From contig CM035806.1 of NCBI GenBank assembly GCA_020466095.1, positions 1,333,602 to 1,397,601 of the forward strand: a DNA stretch of 64,000 nucleotides, read 5' to 3'. The notes under the pieces are model-generated. The model worked only from the letters and a program-made list of their open reading frames with translations. It did not search any database and was not told where the DNA came from. The translations under genes and the position numbers were made by a program. Position 1 is the first letter of the stretch, and the number at the start of each line of letters is the position of its first letter. This DNA comes from Chlorops oryzae (lineage: Eukaryota; Arthropoda; Insecta; Diptera; Chloropidae). This document shows, one piece after another, positions 10,711-21,800 of the stretch.

Positions 10711-11686
10711 ATTCGTCATTATTATTCCTCTTTACGTTTATTGTTATTAATTATCCAAATGACATCATCGCGCAAGAAAAAGTATATCAAGTTCATTTCA
10801 ATCAAATGGCGAACCGAACCGAAATAGTTAAACACACCAGTTATTCAATTCCATATTATGTCAAGAGGTTTTGCAGCTCGGCTATTTAGAAAGGCGCTCG
10901 AATCAAAATCTAATTTAATGAAATTACCTTTTACGCAATATATAAACATAAATACACAAACACACACACACACGAACACATAGCAAACGAAATGGAAAGT
11001 CAACGCTATAAACATTAACTGAACGCTTACACACGCAAATTAAGCGAGAGCTACGGCAGAGCTTTAAAAGGCGGAAAGAAAAAATACATAACAAAGCCAA
11101 AGCCAAAAAAACGTATTATGTCACCAATTTAAAAAATTGAAAATTTTGCATGATTTTATTTTTGTGCATTTTTTCAAGAAGAATTTTGATCTTCTCAACA
11201 CTCGTAATTTTGTAGGTAGGTACATACATTTCAAAAATTCTCTTTTGAGAAGGTTCGTTGCTTAAGTCTTTCGTTTTCATCGCACAATGTTCGAATGCAG
11301 CATTATCAAAAATTATATTCAATTGCGACCGTCACAATAATAAAAAGAAACAAATGAAAAAGTCGCTTTGCAGCGAAAGAGTTTTACTTCGAATTGAATT
11401 TCGGATTTCTTTTCATTTCTTCTGAATGTTTATACGAGTGAATCCCCCCCCCCCCCCCCGAGTATACGTCGCAATATCATCAACGCTCGAAGCGTGACGA
11501 CAGATTGCAATGGGGGAAAAAAGTAAACTTTTGGTTTTCACGAAAATTCATTCCGTTTTTATAGAACAATAAGAATAAAGAGACGAGTTCTGACGAAGAA
11601 TATATAACATGATGTCCTCCAAATATAATTCGCGTCTTTTCGAGCCAACATTGCCTTGTCCAATAAAAACATTTATCATCCATAAT
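10711..11686. other. Intergenic, simple sequence only
   Basis: Contains a CA-rich tract (about 10955-10980) and a C-run (about 11444-11459). No gene recognised; the short minus-strand frames have no domain. Confidence 0.35.
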
Positions 11687-11909
11687 CAGGGGTGTCACAG
11701 AATCCGATAGCTGTCGGAATTGGAATTTTAGTCCACTAAATTTTCATAGATATTTCATAGACAGCCGGATAAAATAGGGTTCTGTGCAATTAAGAACCGA
11801 TAATAGTTCCGATTCAAAACCAAAAATAATAAAATTTATAAATTCTGTATGAAATTTTGATCGGTTTTAATTCCGATTCCGACAGCTATCGGATTCTGTG
11901 ACAACCCTG
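11687..11909. mobile_element. hAT-like MITE, 39-bp inverted repeats
   Basis: Left end CAGGGGTGTCACAGAATCC continuing GATAGCTGTCGGAAT; right end is its complement ending TGTGACAACCCTG, with about two mismatches in 39. CAGGG termini are typical of hAT elements. An exact 8-bp target duplication is not visible, so superfamily assignment rests on the termini. Confidence 0.75.
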
Positions 11910-12547
11910 AATAATTTAAAATAATTAATAATTGAAAAAACCGAATTTTTTTTTTTCCATAGCTATTGGAACTCTAAGAACATGGAGAAGAAAACAAATC
12001 ACAATTTTCTCAGCTATTCCAAGGTTTTACTGTTTTGAAGGACAAAAAAGATTTGTCGATCTAGATTTCCATAGAAAACAAAAAAAAAAACAACAAATTT
12101 TATTATCCAACTAAAAATATAAATTTTAGCTGAGGGTAAATTTAACAGGGAATTTAGAAGGGCTTGTAAATTGCCTAATAGTTTCAGTTAGGCGGGAAAA
12201 AACTACTTCACTCGCTGCTTTAAAGAAACAAGCCCTCTCAAGACCTTTTCGGAGGCCTCTCAACTACTCTAAGAAATCGAAAAGCTGAACACGTAGACGA
12301 CTTCTTCGTCTGAATTCTCTCCAGCTAAAGTCGTAGTCTGACAGACACCGCGAAACAGAGAATGTTGCGTACTTTTGTTAAATCTCTTATAAATCTCTTA
12401 AAAAAATATCTTTTATTTAAAATTTTTATCGTTTTTTTGGGTTGAAGACTTTTTGCTCTTATAAAAATAAGACCAAGAACACGCCAGTCAGGCATCTCAA
12501 GAGGGAAATCAGTTTAAAGGTGTTAGACTACACGTCAGTTATATATG

Positions 12548-12756
12548 CAGCCCAATTCTGAATATTCCCCGGGCACCAATTCCCGGGAAATCTACTTTTC
12601 TCGAGACTAAAATTCAAATAGATAGAGTAAGGAAAATTATGGGTATGGGTCAAATACCCATTTCCTATCAAATTTCTTCTCCCAAATATTTAAAAAAGAA
12701 GAATATTTTACTCTCGAGAAAAGTAAATTGTCCGGGAATTCGTCCCCGATTTGGCT
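12548..12756. mobile_element. Foldback MITE with CAGCC/GGCTG ends
   Basis: Left arm has CCCCGGGCACCAATTCCCGG and TCTACTTTTCTCGAGA; right arm has TCTCGAGAAAAGTAAATTG, TCCGGGAATTCGTCCCCG and ATTTGGCTG. Arms pair over about 55 nt with small gaps. The central part repeats GGGTATGGGTCAAATACCC, itself a small hairpin. No coding sequence. Confidence 0.65.
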
Positions 12757-13427
12757 GATATTGTAAAAATGCGGGCACGTCATCTGCAGAGCATTTATTT
12801 CTTTTTAAAACCGCATGAACTTTTTGCAACACCTCGAATTAGAACGAGTATGGGGCAATGCTGTAACACTGTTAGACTGTCGCGTCGTCGTAAAATCAAC
12901 AAGGCTCCGATTGCACGAATTCACTTAACAACTCGATGGGTAAGCAGACGAATCAAATCAAATTGGTGCAATAAAAGGGAAAACATTTCAAGAAAAACCA
13001 TTTATTGTTTTTTTTGTTTTTTTTATTATATAGATATGTGGAATATGAAAATCATTCTAGCGCGAAATATGATCAAGCAAAGTGCGAACAACATTTTGTT
13101 CTCCGCTTAAAGTATCTGAACCAGAAAAAAATTGCAACCAAGATTGAAAGCATCAATTAGCACAGTTTAGTTGGCAAGCATTATTTATGTCAACATTTCA
13201 ACTAAATCGGACGTCCCAAAATTACGTAAAAATTGATTTAAGAAAACATATGATTTTCCTAATGGACTGCGCCTTATAAGGATTGATAGCTTATTTAGTT
13301 TTGAACATTTTATGACGTTCAATACGTATGTAAATTGTAGGTGGGCGATTGTTGAGCTCATTTGACTTGGTATTGAAGATTGATTGAATTCAATTCAAAG
13401 CTTTTAAGAAGAGTGAGAGGAAGAGAA

Positions 13428-13684
13428 AGAGTGGGGCAGAGAGAGAGAGAGAGATAAAGTGTGGGGAAGAGAGAGAGAGAGTGAGAGAAGAGAGGACGGA
13501 AGAGAGATAGATGAAGACAGAGAGAGGAAGAGAGAGAGAGAGATAGAGGAAGAGAGAGAGAGAGAGAGAGGAGAGAGGAGAGAGAGAGAGGGAGAGAGGA
13601 GAGGAGAGAGAGATGAGAGAGAGAGATAGAGAAGAGAGAGAGAGAGGAGAGAGAGAAGGGAGGAGAGAGAGAGGGAGAGAGAGA

Positions 13685-13715
<31 letters not shown>

Positions 13716-13975
13716 GAGAGAGAGAGGAGGAGAGGAGAGAGGTGAGAGAGAGAGAGAGAGAGGGAGAGAGAGGAGGAGAGAGAGGGTGAGGAGAGAGAGA
13801 GGAGAGGAGGAGAGGAGAGAGGAGAGAGAGAGAAGAGAGGGAGAGAGAGGGTAGAGAGAGGGAGGGAGTGAGGAGAGAGATTAGGGTGAGTGAGAGGAGA
13901 AGAGAGTGAGAGAGAGATAGGGAGAGAAGGTGAGCCTGAGAGAGAATACAGAATAGAGATAAGAGAGAGAGAGTA
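13428..13975 (+). repeat. GA-rich microsatellite (about 550 bp)
   Basis: Almost pure purine strand made of GAGAGA, GAGGAGA and GAAGAGA units with many interruptions. Open frames across it are spurious. Confidence 0.95.
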
Positions 13976-14005
13976 GGAGCACTATTATTTGGCTATGCCC
14001 TTTAA

Positions 14006-14146
14006 CCCTCTAATGCCAAAATTTTTTTTCAATGAACATTTCAGATAGGACTAACTTCGGGTCGAGAACCACGAATCTAAAATTATAATTTTTTTTTTTG
14101 CAATTTGTTAAAAAAAAAATCAGTTAAGGTGTGAGGAATAAAAGGG
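14006..14146. mobile_element. TTAA-type MITE family B, copy 2
   Basis: TTAA at 14002-14005, then CCCTCTAATGCCAAAATTTT. Right end GGAATAAAAGGG followed by TTAA at 14147-14150. Same family as 10094-10223 and 15859-16011; both TTAA copies are intact here. Confidence 0.75.
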
Positions 14147-14150
14147 TTAA

Positions 14151-15472
14151 TTCATGCTCAGAAAATATTAAGCTTGAGCACCTAAAAGTATGCTTATGAG
14201 ATGGGGAATAATTCCAATAGTCGTCAATCTGTTCGTTCTTGTAGCTTCGTCCATAAAAGAACATCCTGAATAATCAAAAGCATACATCTAGGTGTTGAAA
14301 TTCAAAAATTTTCTGTGAACACCTTTTATCCCTCTTGAGTTATTTTAATGAGAAATTATTAAAATCGAAATTACGTTACGACTCTTTAAACGAAATGAAA
14401 TCATTACCACGCAAAAATTTAAAGGTTATCGGAATGTGCTTTGAATGAGTTTCTTATAAAATGCACGATCAACTATTGAAATATCAACAAAAAAAAAAAA
14501 AAAAAAATTATAATAATAACAAGAAGAGACGACGACGAAGAGGAAAAAATTATTTGCCGCAATAAAAACGAAATCTTACGATGATTACACAGAAAAAGTC
14601 AATTGAAAGCATTTATTTAACCGAATGCAAGTAAATTTAATTGCCGCCAGTGAATTCGAAGCAATAAATCAAAACTTAGCGTCAATGGCTTTGGCAGTGG
14701 CATTGGCCAGGCGCACACTGACTCCGAAGCAACTCAGCCTGCACGAGTTGGCAATTGAAAAAAAGAAGAAAAAAAAAACCCGAAACCAAAACAAACAAAG
14801 AAATAAGTAAAATACCTGAAAGACTTCGCAGCATTTCTCACGCGCCATAGAGCAATTTCAATGCGCTATTTAATGTGCAGCAGAAGGCAGGCCGCACAAA
14901 TGGTGAACACACCACACCACGCAACGCAACGGCGCAGCACAAAATGCCACAACAATTCAAACGAAAATCGAAAATTCTTCCCTCTCTTCTCCGAACAAAA
15001 TAAAAATTTCAAAAAAAAAAAAAAATAAAAATAAATAAAATAATCATAATAATAAATAAAAATGCTGAGAAACTATGACTGAATGCTTCGATCTTATCCG
15101 CGGGGTTCAATGGCAATGGTGTCATCATTAAATCCCAACGTGCGCATATCTCATACTTAACATCATAATGAAGAGTTTGAGACCCTGCTTACATACCTGC
15201 ATACATTTTGTATGCACATGCGGCGGTGCATCGCCTTTGAGTCACTTCTTTTTCTCGCTTTCCAGTTTTTTTTTTCACTTAATTGATTTTTTGTTGTTTT
15301 ATTTTTTATATTTTTTTTTAATTTTTTTTTAGCTTCCATGTTTTCCTACCGCTGTAGCTGTTGATGAATTTTTCGGTATAGACGAAATGTTACACGTTAG
15401 AAGATGGCATGACTGTGACCATTTTTCTTTCACACTTAATGCCAAGACTGACGGAAGCCTTATAAGTGTACA
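14151..15472. other. Upstream region without a supportable gene
   Basis: Mixed AT-rich sequence with A-runs. A 61-codon frame at 14625 (MQVNLIAASEFEAINQ...) ends in a lysine run encoded by an A-tract and has no recognisable family; I do not call it. Confidence 0.35.
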
Positions 15473-15479
15473 CAGTGTA

Positions 15480-15553
<74 letters not shown>

Positions 15554-15654
15554 GCGGAAACCTGCGGGACCGGAAAATATGTCCGCTCAAGATTAATCAG
15601 GAACACTAGAGCATTCCCAAAAAAAAAAAATTCTCTCAAGGAGAGAGTACACTG
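15473..15654. mobile_element. MITE family C, copy 1, with expanded CT terminus
   Basis: Left end CAGTGTACTCTCTC, then TTAAGCGG after the CT run; right end GGAGAGAGTACACTG. Shared internal words with copy 2 at 15680-15838 are TTAAGCGG, GCGGGACC/ACGGGACC, ACACTAGAGCATTCC/ACACTTGAGCATTCC. The CTCTCT inside the left terminus has expanded to about 70 nt (15481-15551). Confidence 0.75.
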
Positions 15655-15679
15655 TATATATTCATATACCTAAATATTT

Positions 15680-15838
15680 GTAGGTACTCTCTCTTAAGCG
15701 GTCACTTACGGGACCAAAAAGTATGACCGCTTAACAGAGGCGTCCGCTTAAGAGGAAACTATTTGAGAATCAGCAACACTTGAGCATTCCATGAAAGCGT
15801 CCGTTTAAGATTAGCTTCCGCAAGGAGAGAGTACACTG
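15680..15838. mobile_element. MITE family C, copy 2
   Basis: Starts GTACTCTCTCTTAAGCGG without CT expansion and ends GGAGAGAGTACACTG. It contains three TTAAGCGG-like words (CTTAAGCGG, CGCTTAA). It lies directly 3' of copy 1 in the same orientation. Confidence 0.7.
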
Positions 15839-15858
15839 TATGTACAGACATATATTAA

Positions 15859-16011
15859 CCCTCTAATTTCTGGCTCCATCTAGACGGGCTTTTTTCGAAC
15901 AAATGACCAAAAAAACTTATAATAATAATTTCAGATTCGTGTTTTTCTACCCAAAATAAGTCATATCTGAACTTTTCATCGAAAAAAAAAAAATTTTGTG
16001 GCATTAGAGGG
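15859..16011. mobile_element. TTAA-type MITE family B, copy 3
   Basis: TTAA at 15855-15858, CCCTCTAAT at the left end, TGGCATTAGAGGG at the right end and TTAA at 16012-16015. The right terminus is the best-preserved complement of the left terminus of copy 2 (CCCTCTAATGCCA). Confidence 0.8.
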
Positions 16012-16015
16012 TTAA

Positions 16016-16870
16016 TCAAAGCTTTCGGACACTTCACGCATTTCACTTTGATATTCTTTAGTCATTTAATCGAAATTCATTTAAAAAAAACTTTTCGCCT
16101 TTCAACGCTGAGAAATGAAAGCTTTCGCTGTTCCGCTCTTCGTCAGAGTCATAAACAAAAACCAAAACCACAAAAATGACCTCCGAGAAGACATCAGCTT
16201 GCACCTTCTGCAGGCTTCATCAACTTGTCTCAAAATGTTGACGCATTTCTTCAACACATCTGAGCTCAGCGCTCTTCGGCCACCTTCGGTGTATCATAAA
16301 CGCGCATCTAACGATGATTTCTCTTGGTCATCTTCACCTTAAACATCCACTTATGTATGTCATACGTAATGCCATCATAATTCGGTTGTGTCTGATTTAT
16401 AAAACATTATGTCAAGCTTATGTGCTTTAAAGCCGGAAGAATATTTCGTCTAATGAATTTACACAACGCCTCTCAAATGGCACAATCGCCTAATGACTCG
16501 TTAAAATGTCAAGCAGCCCTTTGAGTAATGATGTCATTAAAATAGGTACCTAATTGTTTCGATAATATTGAACAAACAAAAAAAAAAAGGTAGGAGTTCC
16601 TCAGCGACGTAAAAATATAAATAATTTCAATTTTGAATTATGTGGCAGCGGTGACAGAATATGGCAGGCGGTTTAGGTGGGAGCGCGTTCCAAGAAGTAA
16701 ACGTCTATGCTGAATATGGTTGTTTTTTGTTCTGAGAGAAATGCATCTAGCCTCGTGACGTCTTAGACCAAAAAAAAGAGCTGTATATATTTTTTTTTTA
16801 ATTCTCTAAACTGTCATTCCTCAATGGTTTTTAATAAGTACTTCGAATGTGCGGATCTTCCATTATGAGT
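16016..16870. other. Intergenic, no gene seen
   Basis: No domain, RNA or repeat boundary recognised. A 75-codon frame from 16115 has no identifiable features. Confidence 0.35.
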
Positions 16871-16876
16871 TCTGTG

Positions 16877-16892
16877 CCCTCTCTCTCTCTCC

Positions 16893-16955
<63 letters not shown>

Positions 16956-17209
16956 CCTCCTCTCTCCTCTCTCTCCTCCCTCTCTCTCTCCCTCTCTCTC
17001 TCCCTCTCTCTCTCCCTCTCTCTCTCCCTCTCTCTCTCCTCTCTCTCTCCCTCTCTCTCTCCCTCTCTCTCTCCCTCTCTCTCTCCCTCTCTCTCTCCCT
17101 CTCTCTCTCCCTCTCTCTCCCTCTCTCTCTCCCTCTCTCTCTCCCTCTCTCTCTCCCTCTCTCTCTCCCTCCCTCTCTCTCTCTCCTCTCTCTCTCCTCT
17201 TCTCTCCTC

Positions 17210-17240
<31 letters not shown>

Positions 17241-17273
17241 TCTCTCTCTCCTCTCTCTCTCTCCTCTTCTCTC

Positions 17274-17314
<41 letters not shown>

Positions 17315-17390
17315 CCTCTCTCTCTCCTCTCTCTTCTCTCTCTCTCTCTCCTTCTCTCTCTCCCTCTCTCTCTCTATCTATCTATCTATT
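16877..17390 (+). repeat. CT-rich microsatellite ending in TATC
   Basis: CTCTCTCC, CTCTCTCTC and CTCCTCTC units over about 510 bp, ending with CTATCTATCTATCTATT. The long S/L/P-rich translations here are artefacts of the repeat. Confidence 0.95.
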
Positions 17391-17949
17391 TCACACTCTT
17401 ATAAAGCGTATTGGTAGTGGGAGTCATGAGTGCGTCAGCCCTCAGTTTTACCCAAAGAAACTCAGTCGTCATTCCAGACACTCAAGCATTCAAAAAAAAA
17501 AAAATACAAAAAAAAAATACAAAAAAAATACAAAAAAATACAAAAAAAAAAATACAAAAAACACCAATGAAATCTCAGACATCTTTAACGGACTTAAACG
17601 TTAGTGTGTCATAAAGTTACAAAGAAACAGTTTAGGATTTCCATGACTATAAGTGGACATGTTAAAAGTCAGTCATTCGATTCCCCTTTAAGCTATGAAT
17701 GTGGTCAGGTGATCAATATGAAGAGGCAGTGGTTCAGAGCTTACGAAAGCTCAAAGAATATATAAATCGGCTATCGGCCACCCAAGTTTGTGTCCCACGT
17801 TTCAGGCCCTTTTAGGGCAATTATTTTTATTACATATATATAAGTATATATATATATACAATACAATATACAATATATATTTTTTATTATTCAATTCGAC
17901 ATAAAGTTCATAAACTATTTTTAGTCACATTACTAATAAAAAATTCTTT

Positions 17950-18661
17950 TTGGAATTTTTCATTTCATTCTTACAGCATTCCAACATTTGTCGTAGCATA
18001 GTCGGCAGCACTACATGCGTCCATAAAAATCATGATCTAACCAAAACTACAACAACAAAAAAAGAAGGTTTTGAAAGAAAAACGCAAAAAAAAAAAACAA
18101 AAAAAACAAAAACAAGAAGGAACAAGAGCCGAAGCAAATCACGCACAAATCAGGGAAAACATAAAAAAAAGTCAAGAAGAAACACGGTAAAAATAAAAAT
18201 CACCATTTTCGGTAAGGGAACAACATAAACGTGTGCGACCGAATTGGCCTAGTCGTGATATACCAGTAGTGACCACATCGTCCAGCAGCGATTGTCGTGT
18301 CCGAACAAAAATCAAAAAAGAACAAAAAATCGAATAAAAAATTGTTTTCAAAACCGCTGCATTTGGGAAAAACAAATTGCAAATATGCGCATAAATTTAT
18401 GCGCCAACAAATGTGTACGTCTTAAAAAGAACCACACGCTTCCATGAAGTAGCCAAGTAATCACATCCATACAACAGGGAGAAGAAGCAGCAGAAGAAGC
18501 CGTAGGAGCCGTAGAAAATAAGAGAAATTTATTTCCCATTCATAAAATAACAAAAGAAAAATTAAAAAGGCGAGAGAGCTTTACACGTGCGTTGGTATTG
18601 TTGAAACACAAACACACACACACACACACGCACGCATACACATAGAGCAAAGGAGCGAGCC
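17950..18661 (+). other. Hil: Probable Hil 5' flank and 5' UTR
   Basis: The 700 nt before the Hil start codon hold A-rich tracts (18030-18190) and a CA microsatellite (18610-18630) and no competing gene. The start context is GAGCGAGCCATGT. A transcription start or splice junction cannot be fixed from sequence alone. Confidence 0.4.
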
Positions 18662-18850
18662 ATGTATCGTCCGAATTTTTACGAGTCCACATGTTTGCGA
18701 TGCAACGAAATCGTCTATCAGGTTGATCGTGTCGGACCACTAAAAGATTTCACATTCTTTCATTCGGGCTGCTTTAAATGCATACACTGCGGCACCAAGC
18801 TAACACTGAAGACCTATTTCAACAATCAACACAAGCAAGATGACAAGGAG
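18662..18850 (+). CDS. Hil: Hil exon 1: start codon and most of the LIM domain
   Basis: Encodes MYRPNFYESTCLRCNE through KQDDKE, 63 codons, phase 0 donor GAG|GTAAGT. LIM ligands visible: C-X2-C (11, 14), H-X2-C (34, 37), C-X2-C (40, 43). The last ligand pair must come from exon 2. In-frame reading past the donor is intron. Confidence 0.93.
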
Positions 18851-21800
18851 GTAAGTTCGGGGACCCACCCTAATTATTCCAAAAATTCCATTCCACTTAA
18901 GCTCAATGCTCCTCCTGCGTCTATGTATTCTTTACATTGGCATGCATCAATCAGACTATCAATGTGTCAATCAATCTTAATGGGTTGCCGTAACAATGAC
19001 ACGTTCGTTCATGTATGTAAATGTTACCGTCTTAAACTTACATACTTACTTCTATGTATTATGTACAGTTATATAGTACCTTGCGGCGGCACCCATTCAA
19101 CTTTCAACGCAGGCATTGCAAATATGTATGTACCGCCAGACAAGAGACGAAATTTCTAAGAACTGACATTTGAATATTTAACTAACCCCATTAGTCCATT
19201 AACATTCCAGATCGAAGCGACAAGATACCATGAATACTTGGCCCAACATTCGCGGCATTCAGTTTCCTCCCTTTCCGCATGACGCTAATGAGTCGTACAA
19301 ACTCATAAAATGTCCGAGTATCTTTTCAATCAAAAGAACTCGCACAGAGGAAATTTTTCAGTTTATTTATTTTATTTATTATTTATTTTTTTATTTATTT
19401 ATTTTTTTTTTGCCATCTTTGAGTCCCAGTGGGACTGCAATTTTCGAAATTCGAAATATTCGAACTCTCCGCAGGGGGAATCATTTATGATTTACGGGCT
19501 TGTCAAACCCGCGGATTCTAGCTAAATTTCCCCCAATACATGATTCGAGTATGGGGTAAAATTGGAAGTGCAGAAACCTTTTGGGGAATATACGCAGCGT
19601 TTGACCATACGACCTGAAATTAGTGATGGTGTGGCACAGCTATACTAGTCATACACTGAGAGAATTTTACCATGATTTTTTTTTTTTTAAATGCGCATTG
19701 TTATTCACAGTGCTTTTGATGATCGAGCAGAACGAAAATTTCAAAATAAAAATTGTTGAGTCAACAACATTTTTGGTTGATTTGAAAGGAATTATTTTTA
19801 ATTAAATTTTTTTCGTTGTGTATAATTCTCATTTGTTTTATAAAATAGGACATACAAAGATATTTATTCAACTTAGAACTTTCTAAGCATTTCGAAAGCA
19901 GTCACGACAACGGAGTGACAAAAGCAGATGAAGTCCATCCGACGGCTATTTTTTGGGGCTATGTTCAGCAGAGGGCTCTGTGGCCATTTGAACGTTAATT
20001 AAATTTGTTTTGACCACATATAACCATATATGTCACTCTCATAGATATTGCGCGGGATGTTTCGCGGCAGTTAGAAAGAGATGGTACTCGGCAGGCAAAA
20101 AATGAGCGAGAGAGAAATACTTTTGGTGAGTACCTAAGTGAAAAATGCTCATTTGGGTGGGTACCCAAGACCGTGGTGGGTACCCAAGACCGTGTTGAAA
20201 AGAGCCAAAATGGAAACGGCTCCTGAGTGACATATATATGTTAGTTATATATGGTTTTGACATTTCTTCTTTTATGGGTATTTTAGAAAATTTTTTTTAA
20301 TTTAAAAATTATCTTGTCATTTCAATTATGTCCATAGTCAGTTCAAAAATTTAAATTTGAATCCATTTTTGAAAATTTTCATTTCAATTCAACCTGAAAT
20401 ATGGTTGATTCAAAAGGAAAATCTTTATTTTTTTCAACAAGAAAAATTGTTAAAGTTAAAAATATTCCTTATTGAAGCCGTTTTGTATGTTTTTCCTTTT
20501 GATTTAACCAGTTTTCTGGTTGATTTTTTTCTCTGTGTAGTTGTATTCACACCGTTATCTAGACGCAAAAATGGTACCACGGGGACCAAAAACCCCAGAA
20601 TACGTTTTAGTATTCTGCCTGGTCTTTTGGGTACGGCCCTTCGTGGAGTATCGTGGGTATCTATGAGATGAGAATAGCACCGGAACTAGACCCCCATTAT
20701 TCTATGGGCCATAGGACTGTGATAGTTTTTTTTTCAAAAAAACGTATTTAACGGTTTTCCCCTATTTTGGGCACGAGGAATCGAACTGCATCATTTGTTT
20801 TTTGACTTATTGGTACGCCTTCATGGAAAATTTTTTTGTAAAGTTTTTTTCTACCACTTTTTGGCCCATATTTATATATGAGTTGAAGTTTGGTATTCTA
20901 AGCAAACACCAAAATATACTCGGAGACATGCCAAGTAATTCTTCCGAAAACACCGTTATGATCAAATGACGAATAAGGGAGCTATAACCGTTTAAAACTC
21001 AAAAATCATCTACTATTTTTTTAAAAGTATTTTATTATTTTTCATATGAATCTTGGGAAAGCGTAGGAAATTAATTCGGTTTTGACTTATAATTCCCTGG
21101 GCATTCCTTCTCAATAAAAATCGTAATATCTTATTTGATTTTACTAGTGGAATTATCATCTACATATCACCCTATTATAAAATGTATCGAGAACGTTTTT
21201 TTTATCGATCATAACTGACTGCGTTCTGGCTTCTCCCAAAAAACCTCTTTCGCTTTACCGCATCAAGCGATTTTCTTTTCAAAAGAGCTTTTTTCGAAAA
21301 AAAAAAAAAAAAAAATGATTACCGACTTCTAATTAACGAGCTCTTGTTTAATTAATAAAAAAAAAAATTCCCATATTTATGGTCATTCACGAATTGAATT
21401 ACGCCACTCATTAACTAATCAATTTGGTCGATTTTGCTTTTTGACTTTCCTGCACTGCCATTTTCGTTCAGAAAAATGTTTTAACTACACTACTACAAGT
21501 AAGCAAAGCTGCTGCAATAAAAGCAACTCATTCGAGAAAGAGTCCGAAAATCCAAAAAAAAAAAAAAAAATAAAAGCAACAGAGAACTCAGCAATTTAAG
21601 AAGCGCTTTAAATGGGAAAATATTACGCAAAGCTACCGACAATTATGGCGACAGCAGCCGTTCGACTGGATCTCAACGACGTGCCATATAAAGTTGGCGA
21701 CAAAATTTTCTGAAGAGATCTCAAAACAACGGTGACTTCACCTACATATTATGCAGCTGTAGGGAATGCTTTTGCGCTGCGATGCGATGCGATCCGGCCA

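Noticed and set aside
16847..17604. Ser/Leu/Pro-rich frames of 185 and 251 codons
   Set aside because: Pure CT microsatellite translation with no start context or domain.
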